Source of the DNA: JANQSP01 sp965226095
GTDB taxonomy: Bacteria; Bdellovibrionota; Bdellovibrionia; Bdellovibrionales; UBA1609
Assembly (NCBI GenBank): GCA_965226095.1
Contig: OZ245336.1
Location: 930,001 to 994,000 of the forward strand
Reading direction: 5' to 3'
DNA length: 64,000 nucleotides
Every line of letters starts with the position of its first letter. Positions within the stretch are counted from its first letter, which is position 1. Both the position numbers and the translations under genes were made by a program. This document shows positions 1 through 8,473 of the stretch, in pieces. The notes beneath the pieces were generated by a model that was given only the letters and a program-made list of their open reading frames with translations, did not search any database and had not been told where the DNA came from.

Positions 1-753
1 TATATTCGCTTTGGCACCATGTCTTTGGATTCTGCTCGTTTTTTGGATATTTGTATGCATTTGGGAAAGAATATTCTAGTGAGTGGAGGAACAGGTTCCG
101 GGAAGACCACTTTGTTGTCTGTTTTATGCAATCGTATTCCCAAAGGACAAAGAATTATTGTGATTGAGGATTCCAGTGAATTGCAGATTGAATATGAACA
201 CTTGGTTTTCTTTGAAACGCGAATGGCAGATGAAATCGGTCAGGGAGAAGTCACTATTCAGGATTTGTTAAAAAGTTCTCTTCGTTTAAGACCGGATCGA
301 ATTATTGTCGGAGAGGTAAGAGGTGGAGAGGCTTTGGAACTTATTCAAGCTATGAACACAGGTCACAAAGGTTGTTTAGGAACTGTGCACGCCAATTCTG
401 CTGGTGATGCTATCGTTCGTTTGGAAGCCTTGGCTCAGGGAGCGGAATCTAAATTGAGTGAAAAGGCTTTACAGTATCAGATTAGTTCAGCCATTGATAT
501 TATTGTACAGATTTCCAGATATCAGGATGGTTCGAGACGTATTGGTTCTATTTCAGAGGTTTTAGGAGTGGATAGCAATGGGGCTTATCAAACCAGAGAT
601 ATTTATTTACTGTCTCGTTTGGTGAAAAAGACAGATGGTAAATATACTGGTAAAATTTTACCGACTGGAAAAGAACCCAGTTTTATGAATGAAATTATTG
701 ATCATCAGTTTGATTTTCCAAGGGAAAAATTTCGTATTTTCTCTGCGGCTTAA
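1..753 (+). CDS. cpaF: Flp/Tad pilus secretion ATPase, CpaF/TadA family, C-terminal part (5' end outside window)
   Basis: Inner-membrane-associated ATPase that powers assembly of Flp/Tad-type pili. The frame is open from the first base: the codons before the Met at 19 read Y-I-R-F-G-T and continue the family alignment, so the N-terminal domain lies outside the window. Counted from that Met, one sees Walker A GGTGSGKTT (residues 23-31), the acidic stretch VIEDSSELQI (48-57), the Walker B region RIIVGEVRGGEALE and the GTVHANS motif. Together these are typical of the CpaF branch of type II/IV secretion ATPases. No other tad/cpa gene follows; the next gene is 114 bases on and unrelated in appearance, so this may be the end of a pilus cluster. 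The family is certain; the exact system served is inferred. Confidence 0.88.
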   Translation, partial: YIRFGTMSLDSARFLDICMHLGKNILVSGGTGSGKTTLLSVLCNRIPKGQRIIVIEDSSELQIEYEHLVFFETRMADEIGQGEVTIQDLLKSSLRLRPDRIIVGEVRGGEALELIQAMNTGHKGCLGTVHANSAGDAIVRLEALAQGAESKLSEKALQYQISSAIDIIVQISRYQDGSRRIGSISEVLGVDSNGAYQTRDIYLLSRLVKKTDGKYTGKILPTGKEPSFMNEIIDHQFDFPREKFRIFSAA

Positions 754-867
754 AAAGTATTTATTTCATATAAAACAATATAATGCACCGCTTGCCTTAT
801 AAAAAAATTAGGTTAAAATCTGACTTTTATGGAAAAAAGTTATTTTATGCTATAAGGTCTTCCAGTT

Positions 868-1770
868 ATGAGAGTCAGTGGAAAAATCACACATTCTTTT
901 TATTGTTTTTTACGGCTCAGAGGCTTTGATGTGTCTCGTTTTTTTGAGCTCACCACCATGGAGATGGAGTTTTTAAAGGATCCCTCCAGTTGGTTAAATA
1001 TTTCCAAAGTGGAAAAGTTGTTAAAAGCTTTGTCAGATGAGTACTCCGCTCATTTTATAGATAAAGATTTTATTTCCTGTGTGGGGCAAGCTTGTTTTGA
1101 AATGTCCGCCTGGGGAGAGTTGGACAGTGTTTTAAAAATGAAAAGATCACAGCCGGTATTTGCCAACCTGCCGGTTTTTTTATCGTACTTTATAGCAGAT
1201 GGTTTTTCTTTAATTGATGTTAAGAGAGAAAGAGGTTTTTTAAGTTATAAATCTTCTTTATCTTCAGAGGAGTATCCCTTTATTACAGAGTATCTGCGAA
1301 CGGTAATGGAAGCTCTACCTTTATATACCGGTCAGCCAAAAGCGGAAGCAAAGTGGATTCGGGATTATATTCAAATCAAGTGGGAAGAGGAGACGAAAGA
1401 GCAACAAAGCTCTTTTTTTGATGAAAATCTGGAAGTGAACTTAAAGCCAGAAATATTAAGTGATTTCAGACAATTTTTAGAAAAAGTTGAGAGAGAGCTT
1501 TATAATAATCGTCAGTTAATATTGGAAAAAGATAGAAAAATTTCCACCCTGAAAGATCAGCTCTTATTGCATGGCCTGGCTCCTCCGGATGAGATGGAGG
1601 CTCGTATTCAACAGCTCGAGCAGGAACTTTTATCCATACAAGATACCTTATTATCTGTAAAAACCGGCGGTGAGGAACAAGAAGGCCAGGCAGGAATGGA
1701 CACTCTACCGGAACAGTTGGATTCTGTATTAGGTGCTTTACAGACATTGAAAGAGCTTTTAATAAAATAA
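868..1770 (+). CDS. Hypothetical protein with C-terminal coiled coil
   Basis: Not recognised with confidence. A 300-residue soluble protein with no signal peptide or membrane segment. Residues about 1-170 look like a compact alpha/beta domain; the pattern of a short N-terminal helix, a hydrophobic core and FISCVGQACFEMSAWG loosely resembles N-terminal sensor domains of AraC-type regulators, but no DNA-binding domain follows. Residues about 200-265 are a Glu/Gln/Leu-rich coiled coil (ERELYNNRQLILEKDRKIS and onward), and a short Leu-rich helix closes the protein. It lies between the pilus ATPase and enolase on the same strand with 32 bases before enolase, so co-transcription with eno is possible. 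A regulatory or scaffold role would be a guess. Confidence 0.6.
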   Translation: MRVSGKITHSFYCFLRLRGFDVSRFFELTTMEMEFLKDPSSWLNISKVEKLLKALSDEYSAHFIDKDFISCVGQACFEMSAWGELDSVLKMKRSQPVFANLPVFLSYFIADGFSLIDVKRERGFLSYKSSLSSEEYPFITEYLRTVMEALPLYTGQPKAEAKWIRDYIQIKWEEETKEQQSSFFDENLEVNLKPEILSDFRQFLEKVERELYNNRQLILEKDRKISTLKDQLLLHGLAPPDEMEARIQQLEQELLSIQDTLLSVKTGGEEQEGQAGMDTLPEQLDSVLGALQTLKELLIK

Positions 1771-1801
1771 TTAGTTTTTGTTCATATAACAGGAGATAAA
1801 A

Positions 1802-3082
1802 TTGGAACTGACAAAGCAAAGAATATCAAAAATTCATGGCAGAGAAATTCTGGATAGTCGGGGAGTGCCAGCTTTGGAAGTGGAATTGACTTTAGATAAT
1901 TCAGTCACTGTGCGCGCCGCTGTGCCTTCAGGGGCTTCTACTGGCACCCATGAAGCCTTGGAGTTAAGGGATCAAGATCCAAAAAGATTTTTTGGGAAAG
2001 GATTATTAAAAGCCTGCGCTCATGTTGAAAATATTTCCGATCGTTTAAAAGGTCAGGAACTACAGGATCAAGCCACTATGGACGGTCTGTTAACAGATAT
2101 GGATGGCACTCCCAATAAATCCCGATTTGGTGCTAACACTGTTTTAGCCATATCACTGGCTTGTGCAAAGGCACGGGCTAAAGCAAGAGGGCAGGAGTTG
2201 TTTGAATCTATGGGAGAAGGAAATAATATTTTGCCGGTGCCTTTGATCAATATTTTAAATGGAGGCGTACATGCTGATAATGGTTTAAGTGTACAGGAAT
2301 TTATGATTGTTCCCTATGGTTTTGATTCTTTTAAGACAGCCATCAGAGCTTCTGCAGAGATCTTTTATTGTTTAAAAAGATTGTTAAAAGAAAATCATTT
2401 AAGTGTTTCTATTGGAGATGAAGGAGGTTTTGCCCCTCAATTGGAAAATAATGAGCAGGCGATTCAACTGTTGTTAAAAGCTATCAAACAGGCCGGCTAT
2501 TCTTCTGAAAAACAAATAGGTTTGGCTTTGGATGTGGCGGCTTCTGAATTTTATAAGGATCAAAAATATTACTGGGAAAATGAAGAACTGCAATCGGTGG
2601 AGTTGATTGATATTTATAAAAACTGGCAGGCCAGGTATCCATTGATCAGCATTGAAGATGGTTTATCAGAAGATGATTGGGAAGGTTGGCAGGCTCTCAC
2701 AAAGGCTCTGGGAAAAAAAATGCAACTGATAGGGGATGATTTATTTGTGACTTCAGAACATCGCTTAAGAGAAGGTATCGAACAAAAAGTGGCCAACAGC
2801 CTTTTAGCTAAGATCAATCAGGTGGGAACTTTAACAGAAACTTTTTCAGCTATTCATTTGGCACATACAGAGGGATACACTTGTTGCATTTCTCATCGTA
2901 GCGGGGAAACGGAAGATGATAGCATAGCGGATCTGGCTGTAGCCTGGGGAACCGAACAAATCAAAACCGGTTCGGTGTGCAGAGGGGAAAGAACTGTGAA
3001 GTATAATCGCCTGTTGAGAATAGAAGAGATGTTGGCAGAGAAAGCGGAGTACGCTGGCCGGATGGCCTTTAGACAGTTTTGA
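1802..3082 (+). CDS. eno: Enolase (phosphopyruvate hydratase)
   Basis: Interconverts 2-phosphoglycerate and phosphoenolpyruvate in glycolysis; in many bacteria it also scaffolds the RNA degradosome. 426 residues, the usual length. Visible landmarks: substrate loop SGASTGTHEA, GGVHADN, the catalytic Glu in GDEGGFAP, metal ligands in SIEDG and GDDLF, the catalytic Lys in LLAKINQVGTLTE and SHRSGETEDD near the C-terminus. The start is TTG, chosen because AGGAGA ends six bases upstream. The stop codon is immediately followed by the stop of the convergent ATPase gene on the other strand, with no room for a terminator hairpin between them. Confidence 0.97.
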   Translation: MELTKQRISKIHGREILDSRGVPALEVELTLDNSVTVRAAVPSGASTGTHEALELRDQDPKRFFGKGLLKACAHVENISDRLKGQELQDQATMDGLLTDMDGTPNKSRFGANTVLAISLACAKARAKARGQELFESMGEGNNILPVPLINILNGGVHADNGLSVQEFMIVPYGFDSFKTAIRASAEIFYCLKRLLKENHLSVSIGDEGGFAPQLENNEQAIQLLLKAIKQAGYSSEKQIGLALDVAASEFYKDQKYYWENEELQSVELIDIYKNWQARYPLISIEDGLSEDDWEGWQALTKALGKKMQLIGDDLFVTSEHRLREGIEQKVANSLLAKINQVGTLTETFSAIHLAHTEGYTCCISHRSGETEDDSIADLAVAWGTEQIKTGSVCRGERTVKYNRLLRIEEMLAEKAEYAGRMAFRQF

Positions 3083-4225
3083 TTATGGAAGTTTAAGTTC
3101 TTTGCAAAAAATTTCAAAAGGTAAAACGCGGACATCATTTGATTCATAGTCTGCCTGTTTTAAGTGTACCTGATAAAATAAAGGTATATTCGTTCTTTGT
3201 TTAAAATAAGAAATATGTCGTGATACTTTTTCTCCTGACTTACATTCTACGGCGAAGATAGGTGTTTTTCCTTCTAAAACAACAAAGTCCACTTCTCTTT
3301 TATCTGTATCCCTTAAAAATCTGAGATCCATTTTGATTCCCTTTGTATCTTCTATATAGTGACAATATTTTAATAATTGACAGGCTACAAGATTTTCAAA
3401 TCGGATGCCAGTATTCTCAATGTTGGACCAATCATAAAGGTAGAGTTTTTTTTCTTTTTTTACGGCTCGAATTTTTGGTGAACCATAAGGCAGGATACGG
3501 AAACAAACAAATAAATTCTCTAAAATACCAATCCAACGTTCTACAGTTTCATGTGAAACCTCTAAGTCTTCTTTAAGACTTTTGACAGATAATGGAGAGC
3601 CAATCTTTGTTGGTAGTGTATCCACTAAAATGGACATGATATCCAACTCTCTTACTTGCTCTAAATCTCTTATATCCTCTCTGATCAGTTGAGATAAACG
3701 TTCATTTCTCCAACGGGTTAACGTAGTTTGTGAACCAGAAAGGAAAGGTTCCGGAAAGCCACTCATATTTAAGAGTTGCTTTAAATCAGTTTTGATTGGT
3801 TTTGAATTTAACTCCATAAGGGAAAAAGGATGCAGACGATAAGAGTAATACCGACCTTGGAGGGAATCACCTCCTCTGTTGTAATGTTTTAAATTTCCGG
3901 AACCGGTGATGAGAAAGTTTCTTGATGATTTTTGTTTGTCATAAATACCTTTTAGCCAATTTCTCCATCTGGAGTATTTATGGAGTTCATCAAAAATAAG
4001 TAGTTTTTGATGAGGTGGAAGTTGATTGTTTAAAAGTTTTTTACGATCTTTTGCAAAATCCCAATTAAAATAAGCAGGGTGTTGTTCGTTTCCATTTTTG
4101 AGTAGAGTGAAGGAAAGTGATGTCTTACCAACTTGTCTGGGGCCATATAGAAACACCATTTTTTGTTTCAAATCTGTTTTAATAGAGATTGTTAAATATC
4201 TTTTATGCCATTTCATATTTGTCAT
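3083..4225 (-). CDS. AAA family ATPase with C-terminal DUF4143 nuclease-like domain
   Basis: Predicted ATPase of the large, functionally unresolved AAA_14/DUF4143 family. 380 residues. Walker A is GPRQVGKT (about residues 29-36) and Walker B is LLIFDELHKY (about 76-85), followed by ITGSGN, the sensor region typical of the family. The C-terminal part contains REVDFVVLEGKTPIFAVECK, which has the D...ExK spacing of a PD-(D/E)xK fold. Members are often mobile, patchily distributed accessory genes. It converges on eno with no gap, and its upstream region carries a duplicated 29-base motif and a perfect palindrome (4246-4306) that could control it. Family assignment is firm; role is unknown. Confidence 0.85.
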   Translation of the reverse strand: MTNMKWHKRYLTISIKTDLKQKMVFLYGPRQVGKTSLSFTLLKNGNEQHPAYFNWDFAKDRKKLLNNQLPPHQKLLIFDELHKYSRWRNWLKGIYDKQKSSRNFLITGSGNLKHYNRGGDSLQGRYYSYRLHPFSLMELNSKPIKTDLKQLLNMSGFPEPFLSGSQTTLTRWRNERLSQLIREDIRDLEQVRELDIMSILVDTLPTKIGSPLSVKSLKEDLEVSHETVERWIGILENLFVCFRILPYGSPKIRAVKKEKKLYLYDWSNIENTGIRFENLVACQLLKYCHYIEDTKGIKMDLRFLRDTDKREVDFVVLEGKTPIFAVECKSGEKVSRHISYFKQRTNIPLFYQVHLKQADYESNDVRVLPFEIFCKELKLP

Positions 4226-4245
4226 AATACACTAAAATAAGATGT

Positions 4246-4306
4246 GAGTAAAGTCATATATATCTTATTTTACTCATGAGTAAAGTCACATATACCTTAT
4301 TTTACT
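4246..4306 (-). promoter_or_regulatory. Duplicated 29-base motif with central 16-base palindrome upstream of the DUF4143 ATPase gene
   Basis: Two direct copies (4246-4274 and 4278-4306) starting GAGTAAAGTCA and ending CTTATTTTACT differ at only two positions. Their junction forms the perfect palindrome TTTACTCATGAGTAAA (4269-4284). The array starts about 20 bases upstream of the ATPase start codon, where an operator or promoter would be expected. A regulatory role is inferred from the position; the repeats themselves are seen directly. Confidence 0.5.
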
Positions 4307-4329
4307 AATGAATAAATTTAGATATCTTT

Positions 4330-5754
4330 TTAAGGGAAGTGCCACTTTTTAAGTGTGCACACTTTTCCTTCTTCATCTAAAGGTATAGAAGAAGGTTTTC
4401 TGGATGCATTTTTTTCTTCTTTTTGAGCGGGTTTTCTGTCAGGATTTGCATTTTTCTGTGCAGGAAGTCTGTTATCAGGGTTTGCATTAGTAGGATATAG
4501 AATGGGATCAAATGATTTGATTTGCTGTCGTTCTTCTTTTGCAGGATCTGCGTCTTCATTGATCAGGGCCATGTGTTTTTGATTTTCTTCCTGTTTGTTT
4601 TGTGGGTGGTAACTGATACTGGAGCGGCCTTCGATAATTTGATCTCTCATATCCAATCGTTTCCCTCTCATAGCCAGAGCTTTGTAAATATTAATCCGTC
4701 GACCCTGACTGGTTTTTTCTTTTAAGGAGTCTTTTAAATCTCCTGTCATTTCCATTTGTTTAATAACAAAACCAGGAGAGTTAATTTTATAATAATCCAT
4801 AATGAGAACAGCTAATCCGGTAGCTACTGCTGTTGCCTGAGAAGTTCCTGTCATCCGTCCATACTTTCCACCAGGGAGAGTGGACAAGATATCAATACCA
4901 GGGGCGGCGGCTTTAGCTGATTTCCCCCAATTACTGCTTTTTAAAATCTTATCGGAAGGGTTTGTAGCTGTAACAGGTAGAATATTTCTTAAGGGATAAC
5001 TGGCAGGGTAGTATTTATGTGTATCCATATTGGATTTTTCATTTCCTGCGGCAGCAACCAGTAAAATTCCTTTTTTCTCAGCCAGCTTAAGTGCTTTTTT
5101 CTCCTTTTCATTACCTTTTAAACCACCACCGGAGTAATTAATAATATGGGCACCATTGGCAATAGCATAGTGGAAGCATTTAATGGTGTTGTTCAAGTTG
5201 TTGGAGCCATTATCATTAGGATCATAATACTTAAGAGCCATAAGACTGACCTTAGGGGCCACACCGCTTAATCCAATTCCATTTCCACCCACTGCTCCGA
5301 TAATTCCTGCAATGTGAGTACCGTGTCCATGTGTATCAAAAACCCTATTATTGTTGCCTGCAAAGTTCCAACCATGAACATCATCAATGAAGCCGTTTTT
5401 ATCATCGTCAATTTTATTTCCAGGGATTTCTTTTGGGTTAAGCCAAATATTTTCTTTTAAATCCGGATGATTGGTATCAATACCTGTATCGCACACAGCT
5501 ACAACAATTTTTCTATTGCCTTGTGAAAAATCAAGCAAAGATTTCTTAGCTTCTGTTATATTTAAGTCCCATTTTTGCTGCATAAGAGGGTCATTGATAA
5601 TAAGACTGAATTCTTTTTTAGGCGCTTTTAGCTCTTTTTTTTGACCTATTGGAAAGGTACGGGAATTTTGCTCCTTCAGTTTTTGGCCCTGTGCAAAACC
5701 CATGCATAAAAGCATTGAAGTCAAAAAACAAATAATAAAACGGATAATAAGCAT
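4330..5754 (-). CDS. Exported subtilisin-like serine protease (peptidase S8)
   Basis: Secreted or periplasmic endopeptidase. 474 residues. Signal peptide at residues 1-22 (hydrophobic, ending CMGFAQG). The catalytic triad is complete: Asp89 in VVAVCDTGID, His144 in HGHGTHIAG and Ser305 in GTSQATAVATG; the oxyanion Asn is in AAAGN (about 238). A Ca-binding-like acidic loop (DDDKNGFIDD) follows the Asp motif. Residues about 380-474 form a low-complexity tail rich in Asn, Pro, Lys and Glu with an imperfect repeat around NANPDN/NANPDRKPAQK, which may be a surface linker or anchor. It is a separate gene from the DUF4143 ATPase: 104 bases separate them and hold the repeat array. Substrate is unknown. 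Confidence 0.92.
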   Translation of the reverse strand: MLIIRFIICFLTSMLLCMGFAQGQKLKEQNSRTFPIGQKKELKAPKKEFSLIINDPLMQQKWDLNITEAKKSLLDFSQGNRKIVVAVCDTGIDTNHPDLKENIWLNPKEIPGNKIDDDKNGFIDDVHGWNFAGNNNRVFDTHGHGTHIAGIIGAVGGNGIGLSGVAPKVSLMALKYYDPNDNGSNNLNNTIKCFHYAIANGAHIINYSGGGLKGNEKEKKALKLAEKKGILLVAAAGNEKSNMDTHKYYPASYPLRNILPVTATNPSDKILKSSNWGKSAKAAAPGIDILSTLPGGKYGRMTGTSQATAVATGLAVLIMDYYKINSPGFVIKQMEMTGDLKDSLKEKTSQGRRINIYKALAMRGKRLDMRDQIIEGRSSISYHPQNKQEENQKHMALINEDADPAKEERQQIKSFDPILYPTNANPDNRLPAQKNANPDRKPAQKEEKNASRKPSSIPLDEEGKVCTLKKWHFP

Positions 5755-5915
5755 ATTTACCTTCTATAAAACCACTCGGGCTTGAATAACCATTTTAGAA
5801 GCCATTACTGTCATCGGCAGTTTTGTAAATAAAATAAAGGAAAATTTGACCTGTCTCTTACTTTCATTTAGTTTATGTAATAGAGGAAACTTTTAAATTT
5901 TGGAAATCTGTCAGA

Positions 5916-6233
5916 ATGGCTACTTATTCAAAAAATCAGTTAAAAACTTATGAGGTGAAAGTTGGAGGTTGTTCCCTAAGACTAAAATCCAGTCATGATT
6001 CAGCTACTTTAGATAAAATTCTTCAAGTGGTTGAAAAGCAAATTGCTAGCTTTAAAAATAGTAATAAAGGAGCAGTATCTGTACAAAAAACTCTAGCTCT
6101 TAGTTGTCTAAATATTGCTGAAGAGCTTGTTTTCTTAAAAAGTACTGTTTCAAGACACTTGGATCAACTGGAATCCACCGCTCAATCTGTTTTTTCTGAA
6201 TTAAAGTCTTCCTCCTTAGATTTAACGAAATAA
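5916..6233 (+). CDS. zapA: Cell division protein ZapA family
   Basis: Small protein that bundles FtsZ filaments at midcell. 105 residues, close to the usual 90-110. The N-terminal beta-rich head (YEVKVGGCSLRLKSSHDSATLDKILQ corresponds to the family pattern of a V-x-I-x-G core followed by an E/D-rich helix) and the C-terminal coiled coil (about residues 55-100, LSCLNIAEELVFLKS) match ZapA. Its place directly before a 5-formyltetrahydrofolate cyclo-ligase gene is the classic zapA-ygfA neighbourhood. The 47-base gap between them is too short for the 6S RNA that sits there in many proteobacteria. Confidence 0.82.
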   Translation: MATYSKNQLKTYEVKVGGCSLRLKSSHDSATLDKILQVVEKQIASFKNSNKGAVSVQKTLALSCLNIAEELVFLKSTVSRHLDQLESTAQSVFSELKSSSLDLTK

Positions 6234-6280
6234 GTTTTTCTTATTTCTTTGTTTTTGGTGTTAGTGGAAGAGAGACTTTA

Positions 6281-6886
6281 ATGTGGTCCTGTAAAAATGA
6301 AGCTCGTAAGTTCTTTAAAAGTGAAATCAAAAAGCACTCTCAAGTATTTGATTTTGTTGAATTTTCAAATCAGGTATCTCTGCGTCTCTCCATCTTGGAT
6401 ATTTGGAAAAAAGACATGGTTTTGGCCTCCTATAGGGCTTTGCCTATGGAGTTATCTCCCACTGATTTTGAACTGAAGCAAAGTGACTATTTACGATTTG
6501 TTATACCTCAGGTGGATCCGTCGGGAGCGATGCGATTTATCTGGTCCGGATCTGAGAAATGTTTTGAAACAAATGCCTGGGGAGTTCAACAACCAGTGGG
6601 GGGCGATGTTTGCCCTTTAAAAGATATTGATGTTTTTTTAGTACCTGGGTTGGCCTTCGATAGAAAAGGAAACAGACTGGGTCGTGGAAAAGGTTGTTAT
6701 GACAGAATTTTATCACAGTCTTCAAGATTAAAAATTGGAGTGGCGGGTTCCTACCAAATACATAATGAAAATCTTCCGGTTGAAGCACATGATGTGCCTA
6801 TGGATGTGCTTTGCACAGAGAAGTTTGTTTTTATTCCTCTCAAACATTCAAGTATTTTTAAACACACTGTAACAAGGATCGCTTAG
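6281..6886 (+). CDS. ygfA: 5-formyltetrahydrofolate cyclo-ligase
   Basis: ATP-dependent conversion of 5-formyltetrahydrofolate to 5,10-methenyltetrahydrofolate, which recycles an inhibitory folate by-product. 201 residues, usual length. The diagnostic motif is VPGLAFDRKGNRLGRGKGCYDR (spread over about residues 124-145; FD, GxRLGxGxGxYDR are the family hallmarks). The N-terminal Lys-rich helix begins at KNEARKFFK. The start ATG has GGAAGAG about nine bases upstream. The stop codon is directly followed by the ATG of rny, so the two are translationally adjacent in one operon with zapA. Confidence 0.93.
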   Translation: MWSCKNEARKFFKSEIKKHSQVFDFVEFSNQVSLRLSILDIWKKDMVLASYRALPMELSPTDFELKQSDYLRFVIPQVDPSGAMRFIWSGSEKCFETNAWGVQQPVGGDVCPLKDIDVFLVPGLAFDRKGNRLGRGKGCYDRILSQSSRLKIGVAGSYQIHNENLPVEAHDVPMDVLCTEKFVFIPLKHSSIFKHTVTRIA

Positions 6887-8473
6887 ATGGAGAATATAGA
6901 ATATATATTATGGATTTTCATTGGTTCCCTAGGAGGATTTGCCTTGGGAGTGGCATTATTTCTGATTTATTTAAAAATGTCCAGTGAACAAAGAAAGAAA
7001 AAGATCAGAAAGGAAACGAACTTTATTCTCAATCAGGCCAAGTCAGAAGCGGGACGCATTGAAAAGAATACTATTCATCGTTCAAAAGAGTTTGAACGCA
7101 AAATGAAACACAAAGCGGAAATGGAAGCGCGAAAAGAGAAAAAGAAAATAGAGGAGATCAAGTATCAAACGGAAAAAAGTAAAAGGAGAATGGAAGCAGA
7201 TCTTAATAGAAAGAAAGAAGATCTGGAAAGTCAAATTGCTGATTTAAAGGAACAAAAAGAAAGAGCCGTGTCCATGAAAGAGCAGTTTGGAAAAGCGGAA
7301 GAAAAGTTAAAAAACAAATTGGAAGAATTAAACCATCATATGGAAAACATAGCTAATATGACTGAAGAACAGGCCAGAGAGGAAATAAAAAATAATCTGG
7401 AAGAGGGTATTAAAAAAGAAGTATCTCCAAAATTGATGAAAATAGAAGAGGATATGAAAAAAGAATCAGAACAAAAAGCGCGTTTGATTCTATCTCAGGC
7501 TATTTCTCGTTTTGCTTCAGAAGTGTCTACGGAGAAAACGACATCTTCTATTCCTATTAAAGGGGAAGAGACCAAAGGAAAAATTATTGGTAGAGAGGGA
7601 AGAAATATCCGTGCTTTGGAAGCGGCTTGTGGTGTGGACATTATCATCGATGAAGGTCATGAAAATATTGTGATCTCTTGTTTTGATTCCGTTCGAAGAG
7701 AAGTGGCTATGAAGTCCATCAACCGGCTTTTGGAAGAAGGGCGTGTACACCCAGCTCGTATTGAAGAAGTGGTGGGAAAAATTAAGAGAGATATATTTAT
7801 GTCCATGGCGGATGAAGGAAAGAAAACCTGTTTTGACTTTGGAGTGCATGATGTTAGTCCGACCATGATGGAAACCTTGGGTTCATTGAAGTATCGTTAT
7901 ATAGCAGGACATAATGTATTAAAAAGTAGTGTGGCAGTGGGGCACTTGGCTGGTTTAATTGCCAGCGAAGTGGGATCAGATGAGAAAGTAGCTAGAAGGG
8001 CCGGGCTTTTTCATGCTATCGGTCTGGGAGTGGATCATCGTTTGGAAGGAAGTTATTCTTTGGTGGGTTCTGAGTTTGCCAAAAAACATGGAGAGTCTTC
8101 TACCATTTGTCAGGCCATTCGCTGTCATAATGGAGAGGTTCCCGCTCAATCCATTTTGGATCACGTTTTACAGTCAGCGCATAATTTATTTAGAGAGCGT
8201 CCTGGAGCTCGTCGGGAAGTAATAGAAAATTATATCAACCGATTGAAGGACATGGAATCCATTGCCAATAGTTTTGATGGAGTGATTAGAAGTTTTGCGG
8301 TGAGGACAGGGAAGGAAATTCGTGTACTTGTAGATAGTGGAAAAGTCACTGATGAACAGGCGTTTATGTTGAGCAAGGATATTGCCACAAAAATTGACAG
8401 GGAAATGGATGAAGCTGGTCAGTTAATGGTGAGCGTGGTTCGGGAATGCAGAATGGTGGAACAGGCTCGATGA
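6887..8473 (+). CDS. rny: Ribonuclease Y with degenerate HD active site
   Basis: RNase Y normally is a membrane-anchored endoribonuclease that starts mRNA decay. 528 residues with the full family layout: N-terminal membrane helix (about 5-28), long charged coiled coil (30-205), KH domain with IIGREGRNIRALE (about 234-246), HD domain (340-435) and C-terminal domain. The HD metal ligands are altered: the usual VLxHS reads VLKSS (Ser347), the HD dyad in LLHDIGK reads LFHAIGL (His376-Ala377), HHGD reads HNGE (His414-Asn415), and the AAD Asp reads SAH (His432). There is no frameshift and the flanking family sequence (ARRAG, RPGAR, ENYI) is intact. Family identity is certain; nuclease activity is doubtful, so it may be a structural or RNA-binding pseudo-enzyme. 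Its stop overlaps the tyrS start (ATGA). Confidence 0.93.
   Translation: MENIEYILWIFIGSLGGFALGVALFLIYLKMSSEQRKKKIRKETNFILNQAKSEAGRIEKNTIHRSKEFERKMKHKAEMEARKEKKKIEEIKYQTEKSKRRMEADLNRKKEDLESQIADLKEQKERAVSMKEQFGKAEEKLKNKLEELNHHMENIANMTEEQAREEIKNNLEEGIKKEVSPKLMKIEEDMKKESEQKARLILSQAISRFASEVSTEKTTSSIPIKGEETKGKIIGREGRNIRALEAACGVDIIIDEGHENIVISCFDSVRREVAMKSINRLLEEGRVHPARIEEVVGKIKRDIFMSMADEGKKTCFDFGVHDVSPTMMETLGSLKYRYIAGHNVLKSSVAVGHLAGLIASEVGSDEKVARRAGLFHAIGLGVDHRLEGSYSLVGSEFAKKHGESSTICQAIRCHNGEVPAQSILDHVLQSAHNLFRERPGARREVIENYINRLKDMESIANSFDGVIRSFAVRTGKEIRVLVDSGKVTDEQAFMLSKDIATKIDREMDEAGQLMVSVVRECRMVEQAR

Noticed and set aside
1466..1819. Minus-strand frame across the end of the coiled-coil gene
   Set aside because: No binding site and complete overlap with a better supported gene.
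6234..6280. 6S RNA between zapA and ygfA
   Set aside because: The gap is only 47 bases; 6S RNA is about 180.
8446..8469. Earlier tyrS start inside rny
   Set aside because: The ATGA overlap at 8470 gives the canonical N-terminus and has a GGTGGA site.
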